Positions 11,657-21,398 of a stretch of DNA of 64,000 nt are shown here, in pieces. The stretch covers positions 38,930,797 through 38,994,796 of the forward strand of contig JASXTE010000004.1 in NCBI GenBank assembly GCA_030280995.1. Direction: 5' to 3'. This stretch comes from Hemileia vastatrix. Its lineage: Eukaryota > Basidiomycota > Pucciniomycetes > Pucciniales > Zaghouaniaceae. The translations under genes and the position numbers were made by a program. Numbering within the stretch: the stretch's first letter is position 1; every line of letters starts with the position of its first letter. The notes under the pieces were generated by a model. The model was not told the origin of the DNA. It ran no database searches and worked only from the letters and a program-made list of their open reading frames with translations.

Positions 11657-12206
11657 CTACTTACCAAGGGATAGATTCCACTCCTTATTTTTGGCACTTT
11701 TTTCTTTGTATGGGTGAAATGAGGAAGTCTGATGAGGTGGAGGATGCCTGTTGCAGCTGTGGCTGGTCCATTGTTGATGGAACAAGTCCCACTTCCATTT
11801 GTCTACCAGGATTTTCTCCTGGGAGTGATGTGACCTGCCTGGAGTAGGGGGTTTCTGCATTGGTTGACTTGGCTGGCCTCCCTTTAGCTCTGCCAGTGTT
11901 TGATTCATTTGTTGGAACCCTACCTTGCAATTGTTCTGTAATTGCTCTACCTCTTTGAGCATGAGTGACTTGGGTTCTTCCAAGTTCAAGACCTGTTTTG
12001 CCAGATGGGATAGTTGATCCTGAAGAGGAGGAGACGTCTTTTTTATGGTAATCTTTTTTAATAGGGCATCTTTTTCCTCTAAACTCATATTCTCTGCCTG
12101 GGGGTATGACTGACCCTCCATGGTTATGTCCTGGATAGTTTTTGTTAGCTTTAGACCTGGTATTATAAGCAGGCTTTTCACTTACACTGTCCTGGGGAGC
12201 ACTCAT
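11657..12206 (-). pseudogene. gypsy-1 gag N-terminal region, two overlapping frames
   Basis: The likely start is the ATG at 12206, followed by an N-terminus containing KPAYNTRSKANKN. Homology to gypsy-2 then moves to another frame, open 12181-11657, with KKITIKKTSPPLQDQL, VDKWKWDLFHQQW and HPYKEKSAKNKEW; gypsy-2 has KGIKIKKIPLAQQIN, VEQWKWDYL and HPYQGGRRKKTW. Passing from the first frame to the second needs a +1 shift. The first frame stays open to 11685 but loses its resemblance to gypsy-2. Stops near 11657 separate this piece from the coiled coil. Confidence 0.7.
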
Positions 12207-12361
12207 ATTGTTAAGAATGACAATATTTTATGTCTACAAAAAGGAAAAACTCTATGGAATTAGTAGACAAAAGATTTATATAATAGAGTAATAATTATAT
12301 ATAAATGTAACATAATCATATATATTATTGTTTGAACCTTATTTTTAAGATATAAGCTTAA

Positions 12362-12426
12362 TGTACTTAAGGTTATCTTATTTTAAGTATAAGAAATACT
12401 CAGCCCTAGGGATATCTAGGCTGACA
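12362..12426 (-). repeat. Remnant of 5' LTR of gypsy-1
   Basis: Only about 65 bases (from GTACTTAAGGTTATC to CTAGGCTGACA) align with the end of the 639-bp left LTR. The sequence 12207-12361 between gag and this block is AT-rich and I could not align it. The 5' LTR has therefore lost most of its length, presumably including the original primer-binding site. Confidence 0.7.
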
Positions 12427-13416
12427 GATTTTGTATGGAATATAGACTTTTTTGTTCCTTGCATTAGGATCAGAAGCATAAGCAGTAGCACGTTCACGCA
12501 TAATGTATAGTTTAGCAGAGAAATTTGCAGAATGAGGGTTTTAAGGGCAATGTGCCACAACATGAGCAGTTGAATGACATTCATGACAATTTCAATGTGC
12601 CCCAGGAGGCCTGTAAGAATCTGTCTGTCTCTGAGGTCAAGTGGCGGCATGGAGAGAGGGTTCAACCAATAAAAATGCATTAGGTGGTGGTGAGATGCCT
12701 TCACAAACAATTCTATTTTGGACTAGACTTGGCATGAGTTGGAAGAAATCCTCAAAGGTAACCAATTTTGAGTCAGTGAGGTAATCCAGAGCAACACAAA
12801 GATCAACGTAAAGATCTTTCAGAGATTAAGGTAGCAAGGTGTGGGACATAAGTGCTTTAAAGACTTTATGATCAAAAATGACTTCTTGGCATTCAATTGC
12901 CTCAAAGTATTTGTTGAATGCTTCCAGATACTCACTGTGGGAATTAAACTGAGTTTTTTTTAGATTAATGAAATTGCATATTGTTGTCATTGTGGAAGTA
13001 TTATTAGATCTGGAGAATTTTTTGCTGATGTGAAGATATGTTTGACACGCTTTCTAGTCATTAGAGATCTCATGGCACAGGTTAGGTGAAATTGAGTGGA
13101 CTAGAATTAGGAGAGTTACTCTATCTTCATATTCATCAGGGCCATTACTGTCATTTAGTGTGTAGGCTCTGGTGCCAACAAAATCTTTGATAAGTGCTAG
13201 TACATTACTGTGCCAATTGGAGTAGTTACATCCATTTACATCAAGATTGGGAATTGATCTGGTGAATTCAATGATATTGTGCAATGCGCGTTGCCTTTCA
13301 ATCATTCTAACCTGATGCTGGTGAGGAGGTAATGAACACAAACCACCAGGGGGATCAGTCTGTCTAAATGGAAAGACTGATCTCCCAACTGGTGCTGCAG
13401 TGTGTGCTTTTCTCAT
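12427..13416 (-). pseudogene. copia-1 gag
   Basis: Around 13260-13150 the minus strand encodes LDVNGCNYSNWHSNVLALI, the GxNYxxW signature of the copia gag N-terminal domain. Further down, TAHVVAHCP is the end of a CX2CX4HX4C zinc knuckle with CHEC (about 12590-12543). Stops interrupt the frame at several places, for example just after the knuckle. The frame runs to the gypsy-1 junction at 12427 and matches in register the segment beginning at 5585. A further N-terminal Pro/Ser-rich region extends towards 13900, as in copia-2. Confidence 0.8.
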
Positions 13417-14063
13417 CTCTGCTGTGGCCTTGTTATGCTTATGGGGAGGGGGTGGGTTTGGATCAATAGTAAGGCACTCACTGCTTGAGTGAGGCCTCTA
13501 TAGATGGGGGAAGAAAATCTGAAAAGTCGCTTGTGCCGGCCGATTCTGTCAGTTTATTATAGGGGCAAGAAATACTAGTAATTGCTTGTGCAAAAGGATG
13601 CGACAAGGTAGGAGATTTAGCAAGGAGAGTATTAGGAGCGGGAGGTATAAACGGAGGTATAGGGGGTAAGGGATTTTCAATGGGTAAATTTGGATTGGCG
13701 CGGGGTGTCTCTTTAGTAATAGGTGAGGGAGGGGATATTTTGTTTGGTGTAGGAAAGTCTGATAGAGTACCTGGTATGGATGTAAGTGTGGGAGATGGGG
13801 TCTGAGATGGAGAGAGTGTATTGTGAGAGGATCGAGTGGTGCGTGAGGTGAGATTGAATGTGTTATATGTATCAAGGTCAAATGGATTTATCCCAATATT
13901 CTGTAGCTCCCAGTTAGATATGGAGCAGGTTATTTTTTTTTACCAGCATGAGAGGAAGGTGTGTCTTTTTCAGACATATTCTGGGGGTCTTTTGGCTACT
14001 AATGCTTTTAGTGTCGCTAACTTTGTGGAGTTTTATATGGCTAATGTTTCAATGCCTGTGGGT

Positions 14064-14076
14064 ACAGCCCATAACC
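14064..14076 (-). promoter_or_regulatory. Primer-binding site of copia-1, initiator-Met tRNA anticodon type
   Basis: On the element strand the sequence immediately after the LTR end is GGTTATGGGCTGT. The plus strand reads ACAGCCCATAACC, which contains GCCCATAACC, the anticodon-loop sequence of eukaryotic initiator-Met tRNA. Copia-2 has the same 13-mer at the same place (56572-56584). Drosophila copia is known to prime from a half tRNA cut in this loop. Confidence 0.7.
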
Positions 14077-14252
14077 TGTAGCATGGTTTCAGCCTGTAGA
14101 GCTCCAGAAAGAACCAGTAATTGCATTACTTTACCTGTAGCACGGTGTCAGCCTGTAGAAATCCGGAAAGAGCCGGAGAACAGGGGAGACTGCAACTACA
14201 GACTATATACATTCACATACATAACTAAGTACATAGTCCTAGTGACTTAACA
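14077..14252 (-). repeat. 5' LTR of copia-1 with a partial tandem LTR copy
   Basis: A complete LTR lies at 14136-14252 (TGTAGCACGGTGTCAGCC to CTTAACA). Inside it, 14077-14117 repeats the first ~41 bases of the LTR (TGTAGCATGGTTTCAGCC and onward), separated by 18 bases. The primer-binding site adjoins the partial copy, not the complete one. The complete copy abuts the CATAT target duplication. This may reflect an aberrant reverse-transcription or recombination event. Confidence 0.75.
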
Positions 14253-14257
14253 CATAT

Positions 14258-14866
14258 TAGTTCTGAGTTTCACTAATTAATGAGGCCATTCCACACTCAT
14301 TAGTGAAAATCTTCACTATTTCCAAGTTACACAAAATATTCAACACTTGTGTTTTTTGGTTTATTCAATAACATCCCTGCTTCCAACCCACCCATTGCTC
14401 TATCCCTCCTTCCACACTCATTTTTCTTCACTAAACTGTTGTCTTTCCCATGCCATTCAATTTCATTGATGATTTACTAGACATGCAAGAAGATCTACTT
14501 CTTACTTATTTATTAACTAACTATTAAAACAATTAAAAATCTAATTCAACTACACAAAAACCAAAAAAAAATGATTGGAAAATATTGTAGGACTGGTAAT
14601 GAGTGCTTAATGAAAGACTACTTTGACAATAACCCCACCTACAACAATATTATTTTTGAACGCTGATTTAGAATTAGCAAAGATCTATTTACAATAATTA
14701 TTCATGATCTACAGATGCACAATAGCTATTGGGATTTAAAATCTTTAAGCATAGTAATTTTTTTAATAATATCAAGCTTTATCAGGATTTTTCTAATAAT
14801 TACATTACTTACTACAGGATTGCTGCAGGAAACTTGGTCTGACACCTCACCAAAAGTTAAAAAGTG
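14258..14866. other. Intergenic AT-rich sequence, no gene seen
   Basis: No coding frame is supported. A small inverted repeat sits at about 14268-14308 (TTTCACTAA and TTAGTGAAA arms around ATGAG/CTCAT). The segment separates the copia-1 target duplication from the TIR-like start of the Tc1 fragment. Confidence 0.5.
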
Positions 14867-14868
14867 TA

Positions 14869-15584
14869 CAGTGGGCAGAAGGGTATGATTGTCACTTTTC
14901 AATTTAAAATTTAAGATAAAAAAAATTTTCTATCAACACAAAATTATAATTCAAGATCATTTAGAAGCCATAAATTCATAATTGTGCCTCAAAAAACAAA
15001 AAGACAACATGATTTTTTAATAATATTTTTTTTAAAAAAAAGTGGAATTTTGAGCTCAAGAACAAAAAATATTATGATAATGAGACTAGAACTATCAGAT
15101 AAAGAGACAGGAGTTTAGTGGTATTCAAAAAAAGAATGGTAAAAAAAATTTTTTTTTGAGTGAAAAAATCAAAATTTTGTGGAGGAGTCACCAGTGTGTA
15201 GATCCTCCAGATTCAGCAATGACAGCTTGGATTTGTGAAGGCATGGAGGCTAAAATCTTTTCAAGAAAAATATTTGAAATACTATCCCAAGCACAGTGCA
15301 AAGATAATTCTAATTCTTGTGTATTTTGGGGCTGGAAGTTGGTGTGAACATTGGCCTTCATTTCTCTCCAAATGTGCTCAATTGGATTGAGGTCTGGAGA
15401 TTGTGGAGGCCAATCTTCAATCTTTGGGAGGTTTACTGATGCACTAAACTCACATGATTTTTTAGATTTATGTACGGGGGAATTGTCCTCCATCAATATT
15501 AATTGCTTGTGAGGATCCACTTTTTCAAGGAATGGGAGGAGTTTGCCACAATAAACATTTTCAATAAAATGGCTTGATGTTCTT
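14869..15584 (-). mobile_element. Tc1/mariner transposon, 3' part, truncated at the gypsy-2 LTR
   Basis: The left end is a TA followed by CAGTGGGCAG, a typical Tc1/mariner terminus. The minus strand encodes the C-terminal part of a transposase (next entry). The element stops abruptly at the first base of the gypsy-2 LTR. I found no matching right TIR on the other side of gypsy-2, so its remainder is missing or diverged. Confidence 0.75.
15188..15584 (-). pseudogene. Tc1/mariner DDE transposase, C-terminal fragment
   Basis: The frame runs from the gypsy-2 junction through SSHFIENVYCGKLLPFL to a stop after ESGGSTHW. LILMEDNSPVHKSK carries the second catalytic Asp, and WPPQSPDLNPIEHIWREMK carries the third acidic residue of the DDE triad in its characteristic PIEHIW context. 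Roughly 130 residues remain of a family usually near 340, so the DNA-binding N-terminus and first Asp are absent. The remaining C-terminal part is free of stops. Confidence 0.88.
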
Positions 15585-16677
15585 TGTTGGCCAGTTGTCT
15601 AGAAGAAGGATAAGAAGAAGAGGAGAAAGTGGAGAAGAAAGGTAAAGGGGGAAATAAAGGAGGTAATAAAAATAAAATAATAATAGAATTATTTAAAACA
15701 ATGCAACATCAAATTCTGGAGTATTGACACAACAAGAGGTGCTGGTTTAATAGATATCTTGTTCAAGTGAGTAATTCTTTATTCTATGCTTAAATATCAA
15801 CTACAAAATACCAATAGACTCAAAGCAACTGTTAATTTATTTTAATATAGAAATTATAAGGGAGACATCTGCCACAGTAATTAATATAATAATATATTGT
15901 AAAAAATTAATAAGGTAATGTAAGTGAAGAATTTTCCCACCATAAGTTCCCAAAACAATTAATTAAAATAATCAGTAACTAAGTAAGTCTGAAACGTAAG
16001 AACCGTGAGTAAAATAATCCAAAACAGGTATTACAGTGAGATGTAAAGGGTTTAATTAAAACAAATAAAATTATTTTCACACAAAAATTCATGTAATAAA
16101 TTTAATCCAGTATAAAGCAAAATTAATTATTTGTTTTAAATATTTAAGTAATTCAATAACTAGGTTAATTGAAACAAATAATTATTTTAATGATATTACA
16201 AATTTAAAGTGAGAATTTGAATACCATTTTATTAAATAAGTGTTTTAAATTATTTTACAATTTTTCTGACACAATTAGGGTCAAAAAAGCACCCAATATT
16301 TATGGATAATAATATATGACAAGTTGTTTTAATATATAAATTTTATTAATTAAATTTTAATTACATTATAAGTTAAATTTATCATTACACTTATAATATA
16401 TATTTATAAACAATTAATTATTAATTTATTAATATTAAATACATAAAAATGCACCATAATTTTATAGAATATAATATATTTTTATGTAATAAATAATTTA
16501 CTTAATAATTAAACTAATATAATAATTATTTTACTTATTTATAAAATATTTATATAATTTCATTATTCAATAAAATACTTTATTTTAAATACATAAAATA
16601 CATAATGTTATTCCCTTTTATGATTCCAATAAAGTATTATAACAATTTATTGGACTCCTGAGACAGCCTGGCTGACA
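15585..16677 (-). repeat. 3' LTR of gypsy-2 (~1.09 kb)
   Basis: Plus-strand limits are TGTTGGCCAGTTGTCTAGAAG and GACAGCCTGGCTGACA. Long stretches match 23654-25390, for example the segment around 15935-16320 against 24195-24575. It lacks about 190 bases present in the right LTR near 24015-24190, and it has no counterpart of the element inserted there at 24657. Confidence 0.85.
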
Positions 16678-16710
16678 CTCCCTCACTCTAAAAAAACAAT
16701 TAAAAAAATG

Positions 16711-17040
16711 CTAAGATTTTTTCTTTTTATATTTTTTTAACAGAGTAGGAAGATTAGAAATTTCTTTTCCAGGTATCCATGCATCATGTTCAGATGATTG
16801 GTTTTTATATCTCAATAAATATTTAATACCTCTTTCAGAAGTGATTATTCTATCATTGAGAATTTTATCAATTTCTGCAGTTTCTGTGACTTCCTGAGGG
16901 TTTTTCTTAGGTATTCCCCTTCTTTTGGGAAATATGTCACTGTTGGAAGTATAAGGTTTAAGCAAGAAAATTGGGAAAACAGGATGTTTCCTATTATATG
17001 GAGAATACAATACAACTTCTACTGCATTATCTCCAACCAT
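16711..17040 (-). pseudogene. gypsy-2 integrase C-terminus with chromodomain
   Basis: This 109-residue segment continues the integrase after a frameshift near 17020-17040. It shows VGDNAVEVVLYSPYNRKHPV followed by a chromodomain: EIDKILNDR, KYLLRYKN and WIPGKEI. As in gypsy-1, the N-terminal aromatic cage residue is not evident while the Trp is kept. Confidence 0.85.
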
Positions 17041-17867
17041 TCTTTAACAACAAATTGTCCCACAAAAGGATCTTTTAATTTGCTTTTTCTCTGTAGATTG
17101 AAATGGACAGTAGATATCAACACTTCATCACCCTTGTTAAATGTGTATTCTTTATGGGATTTATCCCATCTTTTCTTTTTATATACAAATGCCTTATCAA
17201 TACAGCTTTGAGCATGTTTTCTGCATAGCTGTTGCATTTGCATAAAAGAATTTACACCAGGGTGTAGTTCCAACTTTGGAAATTTATTATTGAGAATTTG
17301 AGCAGGAGTGTTTGGGAAATAACTTAACCAAAGCTCAAAAGGCTTTTTCTCAGTGACAGAATGAACAGTGCTATAATAAGCAAATTCAAGACATGGCAAT
17401 AGAGTAACCCAGTCATGAGTAAATCTGTCATTGTCTTTATATTCTAATCCAAAGGCACAATACCTTCTAATCATATCTTCCAGAGTTTGAATCATTCTTT
17501 CAGCTAGACCATCAGTTTGAGGATGGTGAGCTGTAGATAATTTCAACTCAAAGCCACAAATATCTATCAAAGACATCCAAACTTCAGATGTAAATTTTGG
17601 GTCTCTGTCAGAGATAATGGCTTTTGGAAATCCAACAATATTAAACATGTATTGCCACCATAAGAAAGCTAATTCTTTTGTGGATACATCTTTGTGGGTG
17701 GGAATAAATTTGCACATTTTGGTGAATCTATCCACTATTACCCAACAAGAGTTATAACTGTCTTTACCTGCTACAGGAAGACCAGTGACAAAATACATGT
17801 TAATGATTTTCCAAAGAGCATCAGGTGTTTCAATATGTTGCAACAATCCTGCTCTCTTACCTGTCAA
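17019..17867 (-). pseudogene. gypsy-2 integrase core
   Basis: The 282-residue frame aligns throughout with gypsy-1 integrase. The second and third catalytic positions are visible in ISDRDPKFTSEV and AERMIQTLED. The first catalytic Asp appears lost: gypsy-1 has VNIDFLTGLP and gypsy-2 has INMYFVTGLP, an Asp-to-Tyr change. The frame begins right after a stop at about 17870 within the CQKSK-RLTGKRAG segment that is open in gypsy-1. Confidence 0.87.
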
Positions 17868-17870
17868 TCT

Positions 17871-18260
17871 TTAAGATTTTTGAAAAGAATCACAAGATTC
17901 AACATATAATTTAGTGTCTTCAGACATATTAGCCCACCAAGCATTGTTTATAATTCTGATAATGTTTTTATCAAGATCAAAATGTCCTGCTAATATGTCA
18001 TCATGACAAATTTTTAAGATGGTTTCTTTCATGGAAGGAAGAATAACAATGACGTTGGTCAGTTTTCTCCTGTAGTAAATATAACCGTCTTCAATGGAAA
18101 ACTTTCCCTTACTCAAAGCATTTTGGTACTTTGGAGGAAGAGTTTTTATAAATGCTTGAATAGAAGCATTCTTTAAATCATTCAAGATTGTAACTAATTT
18201 ATTTAAATTAGAATCTTTATCATATGAATCCAGAACTAATTGCAATAGTTCTTCTTCCAT
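17871..18260 (-). pseudogene. gypsy-2 integrase zinc-binding domain
   Basis: The 129-residue frame covers the region between RNase H and the integrase core. It contains GHFDLDKNIIRI and CDSFQKS. In gypsy-1 these read GHFDIHKTLTRV and CDSCQKS, so one His and one Cys of the HHCC zinc site are replaced. This independently indicates an inactive integrase. Confidence 0.83.
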
Positions 18261-18299
18261 ATCAACAATATATATACCATGTATATCTACTGTATAATC

Positions 18300-19268
18300 T
18301 TAAGGTACGTAAGCTTGATTGGATACATCATTTGGAAGAGGTAATCTAGACAACATATCTTCATTTGAATGAACATATCCAGCCCTGTGAATAATAGTCA
18401 TTCTACCTCTGTATTCTTGAACAGCAAGTTGCCACCTAAACATATGTCTATTTGGTGTTTTCAAGTTCATGAGGGATTTCACAGCACTGAAATCAGTAAC
18501 TAATTCAAACTTTTGATCATCTAGATAATAATGAAGCTTTTCTAAAGCCCATACAACTGCTAAGCACTCTAATTGAGTGGAACCATACTTCAATTCACTC
18601 TTTCTCAAGGTTCTTGAAATATAAAAAATTACTACTTCTGAAATTTTATCATTAATATTTTTTTTTTGGTGTAGAGCAGCTCCAAGTCCAATAAAACTTG
18701 AATCTGTATAGAGGATAAAAGGCTTATTAAAATCTGGAAGTGCAAGGATTGGAGCTGAAATTAAACATCTCTTTAATGTATCAAAAGCTTTTTGAGTATC
18801 CTCATTCCATATATAAGCCACATACTTTCTAGTCAATTTGGTAAGTGGTAGGGATATGACTTGATAGTTTTCAATGTATTGTCTATAGTAGACACAAATT
18901 CCCAAAAAGCTTTGTATTTCCCTTACCAAAGTTGGTGCTTTTACATTCTGGATAGCAGCAACTTTACCTTGGTCTACACATATTTTTAAGCCAGAAACTA
19001 CATGACCCAGGACTTTCAGGGATTTAAAACCAAATTTACACTTTTTCAAGGATAGAGTCATGTTAACTTCATCCTTTTTCTGGAAGACTCTTCCTAAGTG
19101 TTGGATATGTTCATCAAAGGTTTTCAAAAAAACTATGATATCATCAATATAAACCATTAACCATCCTTCAATTATTTCCTGATGAAATGTGTTATCCATT
19201 ACTTTTTGAAATACTGAAGGGGCATTTTTAGGGCCAAAGGGCATCCTAACATATTTATGAATTCCCAT
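18300..19268 (-). pseudogene. gypsy-2 reverse transcriptase C-terminal half and RNase H
   Basis: The 322-residue frame starts at MGIHKYVRMPFGPKNAPSVF. It includes VYIDDIIVF near residue 39 (catalytic DD), LKKCKFGFKSLKVLGHVVS, the connection domain, and RNase H with LYTDSSFIGLGAALHQ near 187 and TQLECLAVVWALEKL near 231. HRAGYVHSNEDMLSR marks the RNase H end. All catalytic motifs are present. A single TAA at about 19272 separates it from the N-terminal half of RT. Confidence 0.9.
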
Positions 19269-19274
19269 ATGAGT

Positions 19275-20267
19275 TTAAATTAGCAAAAAATTTTGGGAGG
19301 ATTTTTCAACAGGTATTTGATGATTAAATTTATTACCATCAAGAAAGCTTATGAATTTTGCACCTTTCAAGGTAGCATGTATAGAGTTTATCCTGGGTAA
19401 AGGGTGAATATCATCTACAGTATAGGTATTCAATGCTCTATAATCTCCACAAAGTCTAGCTTTATCTTTCTCATAGGAGATCAAAACTGGAGAGATGAAA
19501 CAATATTTAGGTGTAACATCCACATTTTCAATAATATTCCTACTTAATAAAGTTGATATATTATCTTCAATATCTTTTCCTTTTGTTAGAGAAGCAGGAT
19601 AAGGTTTTTTCTTAAGGCTAGGAGGTATTTCATTCAAATTAAAGGATAAAGAAATTTTCATTTCATCTTTAACCAATCCTAACACATGGGAACCATGAGC
19701 AAAAACTATAGGGAAAGATGTAATCAAGGAAACTAATGAATCTTTTTGATAATTAGTTAATTGATCACCAAATAAAGCTGTGTATATTTCAGACAATAAT
19801 ATATCCATTTTGTCTGTTTGTCTACCTTTACATTGGATCAATGGATTAAAAGATTTTAATAAGGGTGCAGAATGCTTTTTAGAGGAAGAAATTTTAAATT
19901 TTCTTTTCCCATTCATTCCCAAGGTAAAAAAATTGTTTTCAGGATCCAATTTAATTCCAAAAATGGCTAAAATGTCATTTCCCATAATAAACCAATTGCT
20001 TAAATTATCATTTTTCATCACAACAAATTCACAAATAGCTCTGAAAAAACCACCATTATATTTAAAGAACACAGTGGTCTTGTATTTGCCAATGGGACAT
20101 AAAAAAGAACCATAACCTTTCCATTTTTCAGATGTTATAGGTAACAATTTGCTTTGATAATCTGTATCCACCAAAGCTAGTTCTCTCTCAGACACTAAAC
20201 TTCCTCCAGCACCAGAGTCATGAATAACTTCAACATTTTTACCATTTATAATAACTGGTGCTCTCAA
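19275..20267 (-). pseudogene. gypsy-2 protease and reverse transcriptase N-terminal half
   Basis: The 330-residue frame opens with the protease (VIHDSGAGGSLVS near residue 14; GNDILAIFGIKLD near 98). The linker with KKPYPASLTKGKDIEDNI follows, and then RT fingers and palm with ARLCGDYRALN near 268 and ISFLDGNKFNHQIP near 308. It ends at LLI, where gypsy-1 continues LLITTHMGI. The frame is the same as for gag, so gag and pol were fused. Confidence 0.88.
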
Positions 20268-20330
20268 GGGTGATATTAAAATTGAACTGTAAGTAATATC
20301 ATTAATGATTTCAGAATTTTCTACAGAAGA

Positions 20331-21341
20331 TTAAATAACATCACAATTTTCAGACCAATTATCTAAATATTGGATATCTTTTTCCAAGACTAGAACTTCT
20401 TGAGAAGAATAATGGTCATATGAAATATTACTATTACAGTCACTTGAGGAATCATCAAGTTCAGCTTGAGTATTTTCAGATTCCTCAGCTTTTTCAACAA
20501 GATGAATTTTCTTGTTGCAAAAATGTCCCTTCTGCCATGGTTTGTTACATTTAAAACAAGTGTTTGTTGCATATTTATTTGGTGCAACTGGGGCAGAGGG
20601 TTTACCAGTTTTGTCTGGAAGTTTTGTGGAAGGCTTTTGCTGGTCGTGATAAGATTTTAAAGGATAATTCCTTGGTTCATATCTATGATTAAGTAGAGCT
20701 TCATTACAGATATTAATGAAAGAATAATTTTCTCTAACATGCTCAGTCCTTGCCAAAATCAAATCTTTCAGAGAATTTGGCAATTTATAGAGAATTTTGT
20801 CTCTCCAAATATCATAATCAATTTTTGGAACCATTGCTCTAAGAATTTTTGTTATTTTCATGAGGAAAAAAATAGGTTTTTCAGGAGAGGAGGACACATA
20901 TTTAGAAGTCTCATATAATCTCTGCTGAGAAAGTCTGAATTTTGAACCACCAAATTGATTTTCAATCAATGTTTTCCACTCTTTCCAAGTATAATGTTGA
21001 TTGTCCAATAAGACAGATTCATACCACATTAAAGCTGCATCGGAAAATAAAGAAATTAATTTAGAAACAATCTCTTCATCTGGAAATTTATAGGAATTTT
21101 TTAGACTATCAATTCTTTGGATAAAGTGCTGCCAATCAGATGAAGAGTCACCATCAAAGGTGGGATACTGATCCAGTTTAGGCCAATTCTTCTGGATACT
21201 GGGATGGTCCATCTTTTGATTAGAATTATTTAAGATTAATAATTCTTGAAGTTTTGAAAGGTGTTCAGAAATTTCATTATTTACAGAAACAGCTGGTTCA
21301 TGTCCATTAAAATATTTTTTGCTAGTTGAAAAAGATTTCAC
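20331..21341 (-). pseudogene. gypsy-2 gag capsid and zinc knuckle
   Basis: The 336-residue frame carries the Retrotrans_gag-like capsid: WPKLDQYPTFDGDSSSDWQ near 53, WKEWKTLIENQFGGSKF near 118 and LSQQRLYE. A zinc knuckle, CFKCNKPWQKGHFC, lies near residue 263. The acidic C-terminus reaches a TAA at 20331. This is the better-preserved version of the gypsy-1 gag. Confidence 0.87.
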
Positions 21342-21398
21342 AGTCTCATTTTAAGGTTGTTTAATGGCTGAAATAGGAGGAAGAAAGGAGCTTCTTTT

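Larger units (their letters stand above)
5586..12426 (-). mobile_element. Ty3/gypsy chromovirus (gypsy-1) nested in copia-1
   Basis: On the minus strand the order is gag with zinc knuckle, aspartic protease, RT, RNase H, integrase and chromodomain, which is Ty3/gypsy chromovirus order. Both outer ends finish with TAGGGATATCTAGGCTGACA or a one-base variant on the plus strand. The 3' LTR (5586-6224) is full length; the 5' LTR is truncated or rearranged. The flanking 5-mers GCTTT (5581-5585) and GATTT (12427-12431) match at four of five bases. The copia reading frame resumes in register when the insert and one copy of the 5-mer are taken away. Several in-frame stops make it inactive. Confidence 0.87.
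2716..14252 (-). mobile_element. Ty1/copia LTR retrotransposon (copia-1), degenerate and interrupted by gypsy-1
   Basis: Short LTRs lie at 2716-2829 and 14136-14252. The identical 5-mer CATAT flanks them outside (2711-2715 and 14253-14257), a perfect target-site duplication that fixes the boundaries. On the minus strand the order is LTR, primer-binding site, gag (13416 to 12427), protease-integrase (5585 to about 4090), RT and RNase H (to about 2990), polypurine tract and LTR, which is copia order. A gypsy element at 5586-12426 splits gag from protease. Without that insert the element is about 4.7 kb, a normal copia size. Coding regions carry stops, a frameshift and a large RT deletion, so it is not autonomous. 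Confidence 0.88.

Noticed and set aside
11685..12130. Whole 173-residue frame starting at 12206 as a gag protein
   Set aside because: Only its first part resembles gypsy-2; beyond that the homologous residues lie in the other frame.
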